NCBI GenBank assembly: GCA_007131895.1
Contig: SLPR01000453.1
Coordinates: 1 to 27,696 of the forward strand
Source of the DNA: Bacteroidales bacterium
GTDB lineage: Bacteria; Bacteroidota; Bacteroidia; Bacteroidales; UBA7960
DNA length: 27,696 nt
Direction: 5' to 3'
This document shows, in pieces, positions 8,426 through 16,478 of the stretch. Both the position numbers and the translations under genes were made by a program. Numbering within the stretch: position 1 is the first letter of the stretch; each line of letters begins with the position of its first letter. The notes below the pieces were generated by a model, which made no database searches, had not been told where the DNA came from, and saw only the letters and a list, made by a program, of their open reading frames with translations.

Positions 8426-9589
8426 ATGATGGAAACTAATTACACCCCAAAAAAGAACATGACCCTGCTGTTTGCCGTTCTGGTACTCATTGGTATTATT
8501 GCCATAATCGTAGGTTTTATGAGTGATACCCAGCGTACCTGGGCCAACATTCTGCTCAACAACTATTACTTTATCACCATAGCCATGGGCGGATTGCTGT
8601 TTTACAGCATTCAGTACATCACCAATTCAGGATGGTCGGCTTTGTTTCAGCGGGTACCGCAGGCACTGGGCGGATTTCTTCCGGTGGGCGCAGTGCTGAT
8701 GCTGCTGATGTATTTTGGCCTTCCCCAGGTGTATGAGTGGGCACAGCCCGATATTACAGAAACGGACAAACTGATTGCCCATAAGCAGCCTTTTCTCAAT
8801 GTCCCTTTCTTCATGATCAGGCTGGTGCTTTACTTTGCCTTGTTCCTGGGTGTAGGATACATGCTGCGAAAATATGCCCTGTTGCAGGATCAGAACAATG
8901 ATATCAAATACCATGAGAAGAGCCGCTATTTTGCACAGGTTTACATCTTTATTGGTGCAATCTTCTTCTCTTTCGCATCCAAAGACTGGATCATGACCAT
9001 TGATTCGCACTGGTACAGCACTCTGTTTGGTTTTCGCAATATGATTATCAGCATGTATTATGGCTCCGCAGCCATTATTCTCATGATTCTTTTCCTTCGT
9101 TCACAGGGATATTTTAAACAGATTAATGATGCGCATTTTCATGATTTGGGCAGATATCTTTTCAGATTCAGCATAGTTTGGGGCTATTTGTGGTTTATGC
9201 AGTTCCTCATCTTATGGTATGCCAATATTCCTGAACTAACAGTGTATTACGAGCCCCGTTTCCTGGGCGAATGGCAACCCGTTTTTTATGGTGAACTATT
9301 TATTAATTTTGTGATCCCCTTCATTGTGATGATGAGCGACGAGGTAGGCAAAAAACCTAAAGTATTGCTTACCATTTCTTCCTTGCTGCTCGTGGGATTG
9401 TGGCTCAATATTTATCTGCAGATCATGCCAGGTGCCTACGGACCCATGAAGTTTGGGTTTATTGAAGTGGGAATGTGGCTGGGATACGCAGGATTGTTCC
9501 TGGGTGTTGTATTCATGGCTTTGGGTAAGGCTGCCCTTGTGCCAAAGAATCATCCTTATCTGGAGGAGAGCTTGCATCATCATATTTAG
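8426..9589 (+). CDS. actF: Alternative complex III subunit ActF (quinol:cytochrome c oxidoreductase membrane subunit)
   Basis: This 387-residue protein has about ten membrane segments and matches ActF by length, position and content, for example RTWANILLNNYYFITIAMGG near the N-terminus and FSFASKDWIMTIDSHWYSTL in the middle. ActF is related to ActC in overall fold but is not the main quinol site; it is thought to contribute to the proton path. Two adjacent ATGs (8426 and 8429) can both serve as start. The gene ends the act block. A 386-bp non-coding gap follows before the SCO gene, much longer than the other gaps in this cluster. Confidence 0.93.
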   Translation: MMETNYTPKKNMTLLFAVLVLIGIIAIIVGFMSDTQRTWANILLNNYYFITIAMGGLLFYSIQYITNSGWSALFQRVPQALGGFLPVGAVLMLLMYFGLPQVYEWAQPDITETDKLIAHKQPFLNVPFFMIRLVLYFALFLGVGYMLRKYALLQDQNNDIKYHEKSRYFAQVYIFIGAIFFSFASKDWIMTIDSHWYSTLFGFRNMIISMYYGSAAIILMILFLRSQGYFKQINDAHFHDLGRYLFRFSIVWGYLWFMQFLILWYANIPELTVYYEPRFLGEWQPVFYGELFINFVIPFIVMMSDEVGKKPKVLLTISSLLLVGLWLNIYLQIMPGAYGPMKFGFIEVGMWLGYAGLFLGVVFMALGKAALVPKNHPYLEESLHHHI

Positions 9590-9681
9590 AAAGTGAAAAA
9601 CTAAAAGGGAAAAGTGAATGGATGAGAGAGTAGAATTTACAGAATGCAGATTTCAGAATAGGAAGGTCAATTAATAGCACC

Positions 9682-9709
9682 ACCCTCAACTCCGAAGGAG
9701 TGATAGGGT
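9682..9709 (+). repeat. Bulged hairpin with ACTCC-GAA-GGAGT tip
   Basis: An outer stem ACCCT/AGGGT (9682-9686 with 9705-9709) encloses an inner stem ACTCC/GGAGT (9689-9693 with 9697-9701) around a GAA loop. CTCCGAAGGAG-type hairpins are, from memory, common interspersed repeats between genes in Bacteroidota. Only one copy is visible here, so the repeat status is inferred. Confidence 0.4.
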
Positions 9710-9848
9710 TATAGAAAAGCCTGCTCATGACAGCGCAAAGGAAGAGACGAAAGAGTTGGTATACAGGCAGGATTTTCCAGCCTCCGAAAGAACTGGAAGC
9801 ATCCGGATGTTTTGAAGAGAAAAGAGATAAAAGGTGAAAGCAACGGAC

Positions 9849-9864
9849 GCTGAGCCTGTCGAAG
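9849..9864 (+). repeat. Interspersed GCTGAGCnnnnCGAAG element
   Basis: GCTGAGCCTGTCGAAG matches the core at 5771-5786 at 12 of 16 positions, differing only in the four central bases. Strings of the type CTGAGCCTGTCGAAG are, from memory, widespread short intergenic repeats in several bacterial phyla. The two copies lie in the two largest breaks of the respiratory cluster. Confidence 0.5.
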
Positions 9865-9975
9865 CGGAAATGAAAGGTGAAAAATGAAAGGTTAGGGATA
9901 AGAGATTGATAATTTGGGCGTTATATCTGCATAGCATGCAATTGAAAGAATTTAAAAACACAAAAACAATACTAG

Positions 9976-10758
9976 ATGAAAAACCTACTTTTTATTGGCT
10001 TAATTATGCTGCTGATTTCTCCAGTTTCAGGACAGAGCGAGGGACAGGGGTATAACCGTGAGCAGGAAATCGGCATTGTGGAGAGACTCGATGAATATCT
10101 TCCCGATGACATTTACATCATTAATACGGAAGGAGAACGGGTAAACATGATGTCATTAATTGACAAACCCACTGCCATTGCCATAGTGTATTACCGCTGT
10201 CCGGGTATTTGCAGCCCCTTTATGAATTCTGTGGCCGAGGTGGTACAAACCAGCAGAATGGTTATCGGAGAAGAGTACCAAATTCTGAACATCAGCTTTG
10301 ATCCTACCGAAGGGCCCACCCTTTCCAAGGGCAACCAGAGCAGCTACCACATGCTCATCGACAAGGAATTTGATCCTGAGGGATGGCGCTTTTTCACTAC
10401 CGACAGCTTAAACTCACGAAAGCTTACTGATGCAGTAGGCTTCAAATACAGGAGACAGGGGCTTGATTTTGTGCATACTTCGGCATTGATTTTTGTAGCT
10501 GCTGATGGAAAAATCACCCGTTATCTTCATGGCACCTACTTTTTGCCCATGGATCTGAAACTGGCTGTAGTAGAAACCGCCGAAGGCAAATCGGGCCCCT
10601 CCATGAGCCGATTGCTCTCCTTTTGTTATTCCTACGATTCGGCAGGCCAGGGATACGTTTTTAATGTAACCAGAGTGGCTGGTATCATAATCCTGTTTTT
10701 TGCCCTCTCGGGCTTTCTGATTCTCATTTTCAAAAGCAATAGAAAATCAACAAATTAA
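9976..10758 (+). CDS. SCO1/SenC/PrrC family copper chaperone for cytochrome oxidase
   Basis: This 260-residue protein is a thioredoxin-fold copper chaperone that metallates the CuA site of oxidase subunit II. A signal peptide covers about 1-19 (ends SPVSG/Q). The copper ligands are visible: CPGIC with Cys75 and Cys79, and His167 in FVHTSALIF. A hydrophobic helix at about 226-253 near the C-terminus probably anchors it, so it would be held by its C-terminal end, unlike SCO proteins with an N-terminal anchor. It lies 25 bp upstream of ctaD, in line with a dedicated role in assembling this caa3 oxidase. Confidence 0.92.
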   Translation: MKNLLFIGLIMLLISPVSGQSEGQGYNREQEIGIVERLDEYLPDDIYIINTEGERVNMMSLIDKPTAIAIVYYRCPGICSPFMNSVAEVVQTSRMVIGEEYQILNISFDPTEGPTLSKGNQSSYHMLIDKEFDPEGWRFFTTDSLNSRKLTDAVGFKYRRQGLDFVHTSALIFVAADGKITRYLHGTYFLPMDLKLAVVETAEGKSGPSMSRLLSFCYSYDSAGQGYVFNVTRVAGIIILFFALSGFLILIFKSNRKSTN

Positions 10759-10783
10759 TCTAACTATACTATAATCAAGCAAT

Positions 10784-12397
10784 ATGTCAGCATCAACAGC
10801 AACAGCATCCGAACATGTGAGCTTCCTTGAATACAAAGGAAAATATAAGGGTATTCTGGGATGGATACTGTCAACAGATCACAAGCGTGTAGGGTTACTT
10901 TACCTTTATACCATGCTTGTGTTCTTTTCACTGGCAGCAACCCTGGGTCTTCTTATGAAGCTACAGCTTATAGCCCCGGGTTACACCATTATGGGTCCGC
11001 AGACCTACAATGCCATGTTTACCGTGCACGGGATCATCATGATTTTTGTCATTGTGGTACCTGGCCTGCCTGCAGTATTCGGAAACTTTTTCCTGCCTCT
11101 CATGATAGGAGCCAAAGATGTGGCTTTTCCCAAATTAAACCTGGCTTCATGGTGGATTTACATTATCGGAATTCTGGTAGTACTTTCATCACAATTTGTA
11201 GGAGGATGGCCTGACACTGGCTGGACCTTTTATGCACCCTACAGTTTCCGCACCCCTGCCAACGTGCTGCCTGCGTTGTTTGGAGCATTTATTCTCGGGT
11301 TTTCTTCCATTCTTACAGGTATCAATTTTGTTGTTACCATCCACCGCATGCGTGCCCCCGGAATGACCTGGTTTAAAATGCCCCTTTTTCCCTGGACTCT
11401 TTACGCAACAGCGTGGATACAGGTGCTGGCTACTCCGGTAATTGGTATCACCCTGCTGCTTACTGTAATGGAAAGAGTATGGGGTATTGGCATATTTGAC
11501 CCCAACCTGGGCGGTGACCCCATTTTGTACCAGCATCTGTTTTGGATTTACTCCCACCCTGCTGTATATATTATGATTTTGCCGGGTTTGGGAGTCATAA
11601 GTGAAATTATACCGGTGTTCTCAAGAAAACGAATTTATGGTTATAAGGCCATTGTACTTTCTTCACTGGCTATTGCTTTTGTAGGATATTTTGTGTGGGG
11701 ACACCATATGTTTACCTCAGGGATGAGTGGCAGAGCACTCTTTGCTTTCAGCTTCCTCACTTTCCTTGTAGCCATTCCTTCTGCCATTAAGGTGTTTAAC
11801 TGGGTAGCAACCATGTACAAAGGGTCATTGAATTTACAAACTCCCTTTTACTGGGCAGTTTCTTTTATCTTCGTATTCATGGTGGGAGGTTTTAGCGGTC
11901 TTACCCTGGGTTCGCTTGCGGCAAACGTACATATTCATGATACACACTTTGTGGTTGCTCATTTTCATTTCATTGTTTTTGGAGGTACTGGCTTCTCATT
12001 TATGGCTGCATTGCACTACTGGTTCTCGAAAATGTTTGGCCGAATGTATGACAGAGGCTGGGCCAATACGGGTTGGGTAGTATTCTTCGCAGGATTTCTT
12101 ACCCTTTACCTTCCTATGTTTGGTTTGGGAATGCAGGGAATGCCAAGGAGATACTATGATTACCTTCCTGAGTTTCATGCTGGAAACATCATTTCTTCCC
12201 TGGGTGCCATACTTATGATTGCCGGAGCGGCCATTGTTATTGTAAACCTGGTTCGTTCTGCCCGACACGGAGAAAAAACTTCGGAGAAAAACCCCTGGGG
12301 AGGCAAAACCCTTGAGTGGGAAACAGATACTCCTCCCACCTTTGAAAACTGGGAAGATATACCTTCAGTGGAAGAAAGACCTTACGAATATAAATAA
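10784..12397 (+). CDS. ctaD: Cytochrome c oxidase subunit I (A2-type heme-copper oxidase)
   Basis: This 537-residue catalytic subunit has about 12 membrane helices and reduces O2 at the heme a3-CuB site. Ligands can be placed: His82 (VHGIIMIF) and His395 for the low-spin heme, His393 for heme a3, and His258, His307 and His308 for CuB. Tyr262 is placed to form the His-Tyr cross-link. The helix VI motif reads YSHPAVY (256-262) instead of GHPEVY, so the usual D-channel glutamate is replaced by a Tyr-Ser pair. This is the known mark of A2-type oxidases such as the Rhodothermus caa3 enzyme. A cytoplasmic tail of about 45 residues follows the last helix. It is 9 bp upstream of ctaE. Confidence 0.96.
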   Translation: MSASTATASEHVSFLEYKGKYKGILGWILSTDHKRVGLLYLYTMLVFFSLAATLGLLMKLQLIAPGYTIMGPQTYNAMFTVHGIIMIFVIVVPGLPAVFGNFFLPLMIGAKDVAFPKLNLASWWIYIIGILVVLSSQFVGGWPDTGWTFYAPYSFRTPANVLPALFGAFILGFSSILTGINFVVTIHRMRAPGMTWFKMPLFPWTLYATAWIQVLATPVIGITLLLTVMERVWGIGIFDPNLGGDPILYQHLFWIYSHPAVYIMILPGLGVISEIIPVFSRKRIYGYKAIVLSSLAIAFVGYFVWGHHMFTSGMSGRALFAFSFLTFLVAIPSAIKVFNWVATMYKGSLNLQTPFYWAVSFIFVFMVGGFSGLTLGSLAANVHIHDTHFVVAHFHFIVFGGTGFSFMAALHYWFSKMFGRMYDRGWANTGWVVFFAGFLTLYLPMFGLGMQGMPRRYYDYLPEFHAGNIISSLGAILMIAGAAIVIVNLVRSARHGEKTSEKNPWGGKTLEWETDTPPTFENWEDIPSVEERPYEYK

Positions 12398-12406
12398 AGC
12401 ACCTTT

Positions 12407-13027
12407 ATGGAAAAAAACACAGAACATACAACACACGTGCATCGGGACGATGAAGGCGACAAGCTGGGTATGTGGCTATTTATTTTCACGGAATTGCTTC
12501 TTTTTGGGATGCTATTCCTTATTTACGCTGTTTACCGGTTTAGAAATCCGGTGGCCTTCCAGCTGGGGGGCGAGGAACTGGATGTTTTTATCGGAACCTT
12601 TAACACCGTAATTCTGCTTATCAGTTCGGCAACAGTGGCCATGTCCATTACAGCCATACAGCGTGGAAACAAAAAACAGGCTTTAATGCTATTGGGTGTT
12701 ACCTTATTTATTGCAGTAGTGTTTCTTGTAAATAAATATTTTGAATGGGGCGCCAAAATTGAATACGGTTTTTATCCGGGAAGCGAAGCCCTGATGGAAC
12801 TGGGCCATGGTACCATTCTGTTTTTTGGATTATATTATGTAATGTCAGGCATACATGCCATCCATATTTTAATCGGTATAGGATTATTCATTTATGTCGT
12901 ACGGCAGATTCAAACGGAAAAAATTCACAGTACAGATTACATCTGGCTCGAAAATACCGGTCTTTACTGGCACCTTGTCGACCTGATCTGGATATTTTTA
13001 TTCCCATTGTTTTATTTAATTCATTAA
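12407..13027 (+). CDS. ctaE: Cytochrome c oxidase subunit III
   Basis: This 206-residue protein has about five membrane helices, the short form of subunit III that lacks the first two helices of the 7-helix version. Typical features are KLGMWLFIFTELLLFG near the N-terminus and the C-terminal YWHLVDLIWIFLFPLFYLI. Subunit III binds no metal; it stabilises subunit I and helps keep proton uptake efficient. The N-terminal 20 residues are His-, Glu- and Thr-rich and cytoplasmic. It lies between ctaD and ctaF with gaps of 9 and 10 bp. Confidence 0.95.
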   Translation: MEKNTEHTTHVHRDDEGDKLGMWLFIFTELLLFGMLFLIYAVYRFRNPVAFQLGGEELDVFIGTFNTVILLISSATVAMSITAIQRGNKKQALMLLGVTLFIAVVFLVNKYFEWGAKIEYGFYPGSEALMELGHGTILFFGLYYVMSGIHAIHILIGIGLFIYVVRQIQTEKIHSTDYIWLENTGLYWHLVDLIWIFLFPLFYLIH

Positions 13028-13037
13028 ACTCACGGAT

Positions 13038-13322
13038 ATGAGTGAAGAAAAACATCATATATCAAGCTATACCAGTCATTTTTTGGTTCTGGGGGCACTG
13101 CTTTTGCTAACTGCAGTAAGTGTTGCCGTTACCAGCCTGGAGATGGGCAAATACGACACCCTGGTTGCCATGCTTATCGCCGGGACCAAAGCTGCCATTG
13201 TACTGACATGGTTTATGCACCTGAGATTTGACAATAAGATCTATGCAATATTTACTGTTGCGGTCATAGTCTTGTTTCTGCTGGTGCTTTACATAACCTT
13301 TTTTGATTATTCATACAGATAA
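13038..13322 (+). CDS. ctaF: Cytochrome c oxidase subunit IV (prokaryotic COX4 type)
   Basis: This 94-residue protein has three hydrophobic helices, about 15-32, 40-58 and 66-88. The signature KAAIVLTWFMHLRF (51-64) is typical of the small subunit IV of bacterial caa3 and bo3 oxidases, which supports assembly of subunits I-III. It starts 10 bp after ctaE and ends 9 bp before ctaC, so it belongs to the same operon. Confidence 0.93.
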   Translation: MSEEKHHISSYTSHFLVLGALLLLTAVSVAVTSLEMGKYDTLVAMLIAGTKAAIVLTWFMHLRFDNKIYAIFTVAVIVLFLLVLYITFFDYSYR

Positions 13323-13331
13323 CTATTAGAT

Positions 13332-14273
13332 ATGATCTTAGGAGCTTCAACATTTGTAGAAGGCGTCAACAATGCTTTCTTGTTTATTTTAGTGATAGCA
13401 GTTATTATTGGAACCGGCATTACCCTGACCATGCTTTGGTTTATATACAGGTATCATCAAAAGCGTCATCCCAAAGCCGTTCAGATAAAAGACAGCATCT
13501 CCCTGGAAATCACCTGGACCGTTATCCCCATCATCCTTGTTATGGGAATGTTTTACTATGGTTACGTAGGCTGGATACCCATGAAGAGACCTCCGGCGGA
13601 AGGTATCAATGTTACCGCCAATGCACGCATGTGGAGTTTTAATTTCCGCTACGAAAACGGACGGGTAAGTGATAAGCTCTACGTACCTAAAGACACAGCC
13701 ATTATTATAAATCTCAATGCCATGGATGTATTACACTCTTTTTACATTCCGGCCTTCCGCCTCAAGGAAGATATGGTGCCCGGGCTGGCCAACAACCGCA
13801 CATGGTTTGAAGCCACCAAAGTGGGCACCTATACCATTTTTTGTGCTGAATATTGCGGACTGCAGCATTCATACATGCTTAGCGAGGTAGTAGTAATGGA
13901 GCCCGAGGACTTCTGGGCATGGTATGAAGACCCGGATGCCATGGTGGTTGAAGTAACCGAAGATGTAAACCTGGCTCTGCTGGGCAGGCAGGTCGTTGAA
14001 CGAAACGGATGTTTGGCTTGCCATTCTCTGGATGGACGTACCCTGGTGGGACCTACATTTAAAGGAAGATACGGTGAAACTATCACTGTAATTACAGGAG
14101 GTCAGGAACGGCAAATCATTTACGATGAAGAGTATGTGAGGAGATCCATATACGAACCCGACCACGACATCACTGTTGGCTTCAGACCCGGGCAGATGTT
14201 ATCCTATGAAGGAGAGATAACAGAACAGGAGGTTGAATTCATTACCGAATTCATCAAGTCACTGAATGAATAA
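13332..14273 (+). CDS. ctaC: Cytochrome c oxidase subunit II with fused C-terminal cytochrome c domain (caa3 type)
   Basis: This 313-residue protein accepts electrons and passes them through CuA to subunit I. Two membrane helices cover about 15-39 and 60-80. The cupredoxin domain (about 93-190) carries the CuA ligands His135, Cys171, Glu173 (by backbone), Cys175, His179 and Met182 within CAEYCGLQHSYM. After a short linker a cytochrome c domain (about 212-313) has CLACH at 227-231 and a probable axial Met in the C-terminal half. The fusion defines a caa3 oxidase that could take electrons directly from ActE or ActA. No signal peptide or lipobox is visible; helix 1 may act as an uncleaved signal anchor. 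It is the last gene of the block, followed by a terminator, whereas subunit II usually comes first. Confidence 0.95.
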   Translation: MILGASTFVEGVNNAFLFILVIAVIIGTGITLTMLWFIYRYHQKRHPKAVQIKDSISLEITWTVIPIILVMGMFYYGYVGWIPMKRPPAEGINVTANARMWSFNFRYENGRVSDKLYVPKDTAIIINLNAMDVLHSFYIPAFRLKEDMVPGLANNRTWFEATKVGTYTIFCAEYCGLQHSYMLSEVVVMEPEDFWAWYEDPDAMVVEVTEDVNLALLGRQVVERNGCLACHSLDGRTLVGPTFKGRYGETITVITGGQERQIIYDEEYVRRSIYEPDHDITVGFRPGQMLSYEGEITEQEVEFITEFIKSLNE

Positions 14274-14285
14274 GTAACTCCATTG

Positions 14286-14319
14286 AAAAAAGCTCCGAAA
14301 AAATCCGGAGCTTTTTTTT
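14286..14319 (+). terminator. Rho-independent terminator after ctaC
   Basis: AGCTCCG (14291-14297) pairs with CGGAGCT (14306-14312), extended by A/T pairs from A-rich and T-rich flanks, and is followed by eight T residues from 14312. It lies 12 bp after the ctaC stop and closes the oxidase operon, so ctaB has to be transcribed from its own promoter or by read-through. Confidence 0.92.
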
Positions 14320-14554
14320 AGCCTGCCACCTAAGCTAACTTATTATTGCAGGAGTTGAAATAATACCATTTAGAAGGAAGCACGATAACCAATATCGCCT
14401 CGCATAAATTCGGTTTAAATTGTTTATGAAAAAAGTTGTTTGTCACACTCGGTTTATCTGGGATTTCACTAACTTTATACACAAGGTATCAGGAGAAAAT
14501 ACCTGTACTTTAGATTCCATATAAACCGTTCAACCTACATTTTAGAGTTTGTTC

Positions 14555-15421
14555 ATGATCGCGAAGAACCTTCCACTTGCTTTACTTAAGCTCACCAAAC
14601 CCATCATTACACTATCTGTATCCTTTTCGGCCTTTACGGGTTTTATGCTTTTTGCAGGTGGCTTTGCCAGTGGTTGGTTTCAGGCATATATGGGAGTAAT
14701 GTTCATCGCTGCCGGCTCATCGGCTCTCAACCAGGTTCAGGAAGCAGACTTTGACAAACTTATGGATCGAACACGCCAGCGCCCGATTCCTTCAGGTGAA
14801 GTATCAAAAAGACAGGCACTGGCATGGGCTATGCTGCTCTCAGTAGCGGGCGCAGGGCTTCTTTGGATTACCACAACGCCAATGGCTGCGTTGCTTGCCA
14901 TTTTAACCCTGCTATGGTACAACGGAGTTTATACCCCCCTGAAACGAATTACTCCCTGGGCCATTTTACCGGGTGCTTTGGTAGGTGCCATCCCGCCTGC
15001 TATTGGATGGACAGCTGCAGGGGGTGCTATCAGTCATCCTCATATTATCTTTGTCGCTTTCTTCTTTTTCATTGGGCAAATACCCCATTTCTGGCTGATA
15101 TTGCTCCGCCATGGCAGTGATTACGAAAAAGCAGGGTTCCCTTCTATCACCAAAAAGTTCAGCCACAATCAGATATCACGACTCACTTTTACCTGGACCC
15201 TGGCCACGGCCATCACAGCAATTTTTCTCCCTTTCTTTGGAATCATAGAGTCTGCCGTCTTTTACATTGTCATTATCATTCTCTCTCTGGCCCTAACCCT
15301 CTCCTTTATCCGATGGCCGGGAATACAAAAAACCAAACAGGTAAACCGTGCTTTCATGCTTATGAATTTGTACTTCATGATGATGATGATAATCATCATA
15401 TTAGATTCACTCCTAACCTGA
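14555..15421 (+). CDS. ctaB: Protoheme IX farnesyltransferase (heme O synthase)
   Basis: This UbiA-family prenyltransferase transfers farnesyl from farnesyl diphosphate to heme b, giving heme O for the oxidase. The frame is open from a TTG at 14549; I prefer the ATG at 14555, giving 288 residues. There are about eight to nine membrane helices. The first Asp-rich motif reads N59-QVQEADFDKLMDRTRQRP, with Glu63 where an Asp is usual. The second motif area is HFWLILLRHGSDYEKAGFP. The C-terminus is very Met- and Ile-rich. The gene follows the oxidase operon after a terminator and a 280-bp gap, in which I see no gene and no convincing promoter. A heme A synthase (ctaA) is not in the window, so whether the oxidase carries heme O or A cannot be read here. 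Confidence 0.93.
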   Translation: MIAKNLPLALLKLTKPIITLSVSFSAFTGFMLFAGGFASGWFQAYMGVMFIAAGSSALNQVQEADFDKLMDRTRQRPIPSGEVSKRQALAWAMLLSVAGAGLLWITTTPMAALLAILTLLWYNGVYTPLKRITPWAILPGALVGAIPPAIGWTAAGGAISHPHIIFVAFFFFIGQIPHFWLILLRHGSDYEKAGFPSITKKFSHNQISRLTFTWTLATAITAIFLPFFGIIESAVFYIVIIILSLALTLSFIRWPGIQKTKQVNRAFMLMNLYFMMMMIIIILDSLLT

Positions 15422-15622
15422 CAATTGGTTCCAACACAGCCAAACTTATGTACTTTTCCAGGAGTGGACTGAAGCTGTTTTTCTAAATTCTCTCAGGATT
15501 TTTTCTGTTATGATTTCACCATCTTTTCTGTCAATGGTATTTTTCTGAAAAACAATACATATGCATTGATATTTTTTTTATTTTTACAAGTTCGTATATA
15601 ACCACAATTAAATACTTTTGCC

Positions 15623-16198
15623 ATGATATTCTTTTTCTTCAGTTTCCTCGCTTCTCTGCTTGGCGGTATCCAGGCCAGCAGATATAACCATTATTCCTTC
15701 GGTATTCAATTGTCGGTTGACAATCCGTTTGCCGGGATTATAGCCTTCTGGCCCTTTATCGTTGCTCTTGTACTTTTATTATTGGTGATTCTCTGGTATC
15801 AGGCCATAAAGGGTAATCAACGGCGTAAATCACAGGCAGGAACGAGACAAAAATCCGGCTTGCAAAATACCGTTTTCCTGGGAATTGTAACTGTTTTTGT
15901 ATTGATATTGCTTGCCGCTCCATGGTATCTTGGGACTTTTGAAGACAAACAAGCTGCAGAAACTGAAATTATATCAGCTGAAGACCGTGTTGAGATGATT
16001 CTTACCGTTCATGGCATGGACTGCGGCGGTTGTGAAAGCTTGGTAAACAGAAGGGTGGGAAATCTTGAAGGGGTTGAGAGCGTTTCTTCATCCCACATGA
16101 GAGAAGAGGTGGTTGTAGTTTACGACCAGAGAAAAGCTACTCTTGGCCTGATAACCCAAACCATTGAAGACTCGGGTTACACAGTGATACTTGAATAG
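15623..16198 (+). CDS. Membrane protein with C-terminal heavy-metal-associated (HMA) domain
   Basis: This 191-residue protein has hydrophobic segments at about 1-16, 36-60 and 82-104, with a basic loop (62-78) between the last two. The C-terminal HMA domain (123-191) is ferredoxin-like with the metal site GMDCGGC (Cys134, Cys137) and the usual ending IEDSGYTV. HMA domains bind Cu(I), Hg(II) or Zn(II). The layout recalls MerT-MerP fusions, but the paired cysteines of MerT helix 1 are absent, so mercury transport is unlikely. Because the gene follows SCO, oxidase subunits and ctaB, I infer a role in copper handling for oxidase assembly. A downstream hairpin separates it from the next unit. Confidence 0.8.
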   Translation: MIFFFFSFLASLLGGIQASRYNHYSFGIQLSVDNPFAGIIAFWPFIVALVLLLLVILWYQAIKGNQRRKSQAGTRQKSGLQNTVFLGIVTVFVLILLAAPWYLGTFEDKQAAETEIISAEDRVEMILTVHGMDCGGCESLVNRRVGNLEGVESVSSSHMREEVVVVYDQRKATLGLITQTIEDSGYTVILE

Positions 16199-16261
16199 TC
16201 CCTTTTCAATGTTTTTTAAAATCCCGGAAAATGAACTCAATCTAACTTCTTTTGAGCTGAC

Positions 16262-16300
16262 AAATAGCTGATATCTTTTAATGCAGGTTATCAGCCATTT
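16262..16300 (+). terminator. Possible terminator hairpin after the HMA gene
   Basis: AAATAGCTGATA (16262-16273) pairs with TATCAGCCATTT (16289-16300) with one mismatch and a 15-nt loop, 63 bp after the HMA gene stop. Only a short T-rich string follows (GCATTTTAC), so termination efficiency is uncertain. Confidence 0.4.
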
Positions 16301-16362
16301 GCATTTTACAACCTTCCCTTTCCCATCTGCAACAATAATGTATTAAATTGACAAAGATTCCG

Positions 16363-16370
16363 TACATTTG
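16363..16370 (+). promoter_or_regulatory. Bacteroidota -7 promoter box (TACATTTG) for the adaptor-VTC-DUF4956 unit
   Basis: TACATTTG followed by C is a perfect match to TAnnTTTG and lies 105 bp before the GTG start of the adaptor gene. A TTG at 16348-16350 lies closer than the usual -33 spacing, so the upstream element is not well defined. It would leave an untranslated leader of about 100 nt holding a 21-codon ORF. Confidence 0.5.
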
Positions 16371-16412
16371 CAAGCCGTAATATTAAGATAATGCTAAGCA
16401 TATCTTAAATCA

Positions 16413-16478
16413 ATGTTAACTCAATCAGCGATAAACCGGAAGTTTGCGCTGACCTGTAAAATTAAAGTTTATCCGTGA
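16413..16478 (+). CDS. Possible 21-codon leader ORF overlapping the adaptor start
   Basis: An ATG at 16413 opens 21 codons (MLTQSAINRKF then ALTCKIKVYP) and stops at TGA 16476-16478, which overlaps the GTG start of the next gene in the arrangement GTGA. Such an overlap could couple translation of the adaptor to the leader. There is no homology to rely on, and the ORF may be chance. Confidence 0.25.
   Translation: MLTQSAINRKFALTCKIKVYP

Larger units (their letters stand above)
9590..9975 (+). other. Non-coding gap between actF and the SCO gene with short repeats
   Basis: I see no gene here. The sequence is purine-rich with degenerate AAAGTGAAAA-like and TGAAAGGTGAAAA-like stretches. It contains a bulged hairpin at 9682-9709 and a GCTGAGCCTGTCGAAG element at 9849-9864. 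TATATCTG followed by C at 9922-9929 is one mismatch from a TAnnTTTG box, 46 bp before the SCO start, so a separate promoter for the oxidase genes is possible but weakly supported. Confidence 0.6.

Noticed and set aside
15613..15620. TACTTTTG box just before the HMA gene
   Set aside because: It is a perfect -7 match but ends only 2 bp before the ATG, so transcription would start inside the gene; unless translation starts later it is probably chance.
15623..16198. MerT-type mercury transporter as the identity of the HMA membrane protein
   Set aside because: The paired cysteines of MerT helix 1 are absent and no mer genes are nearby.
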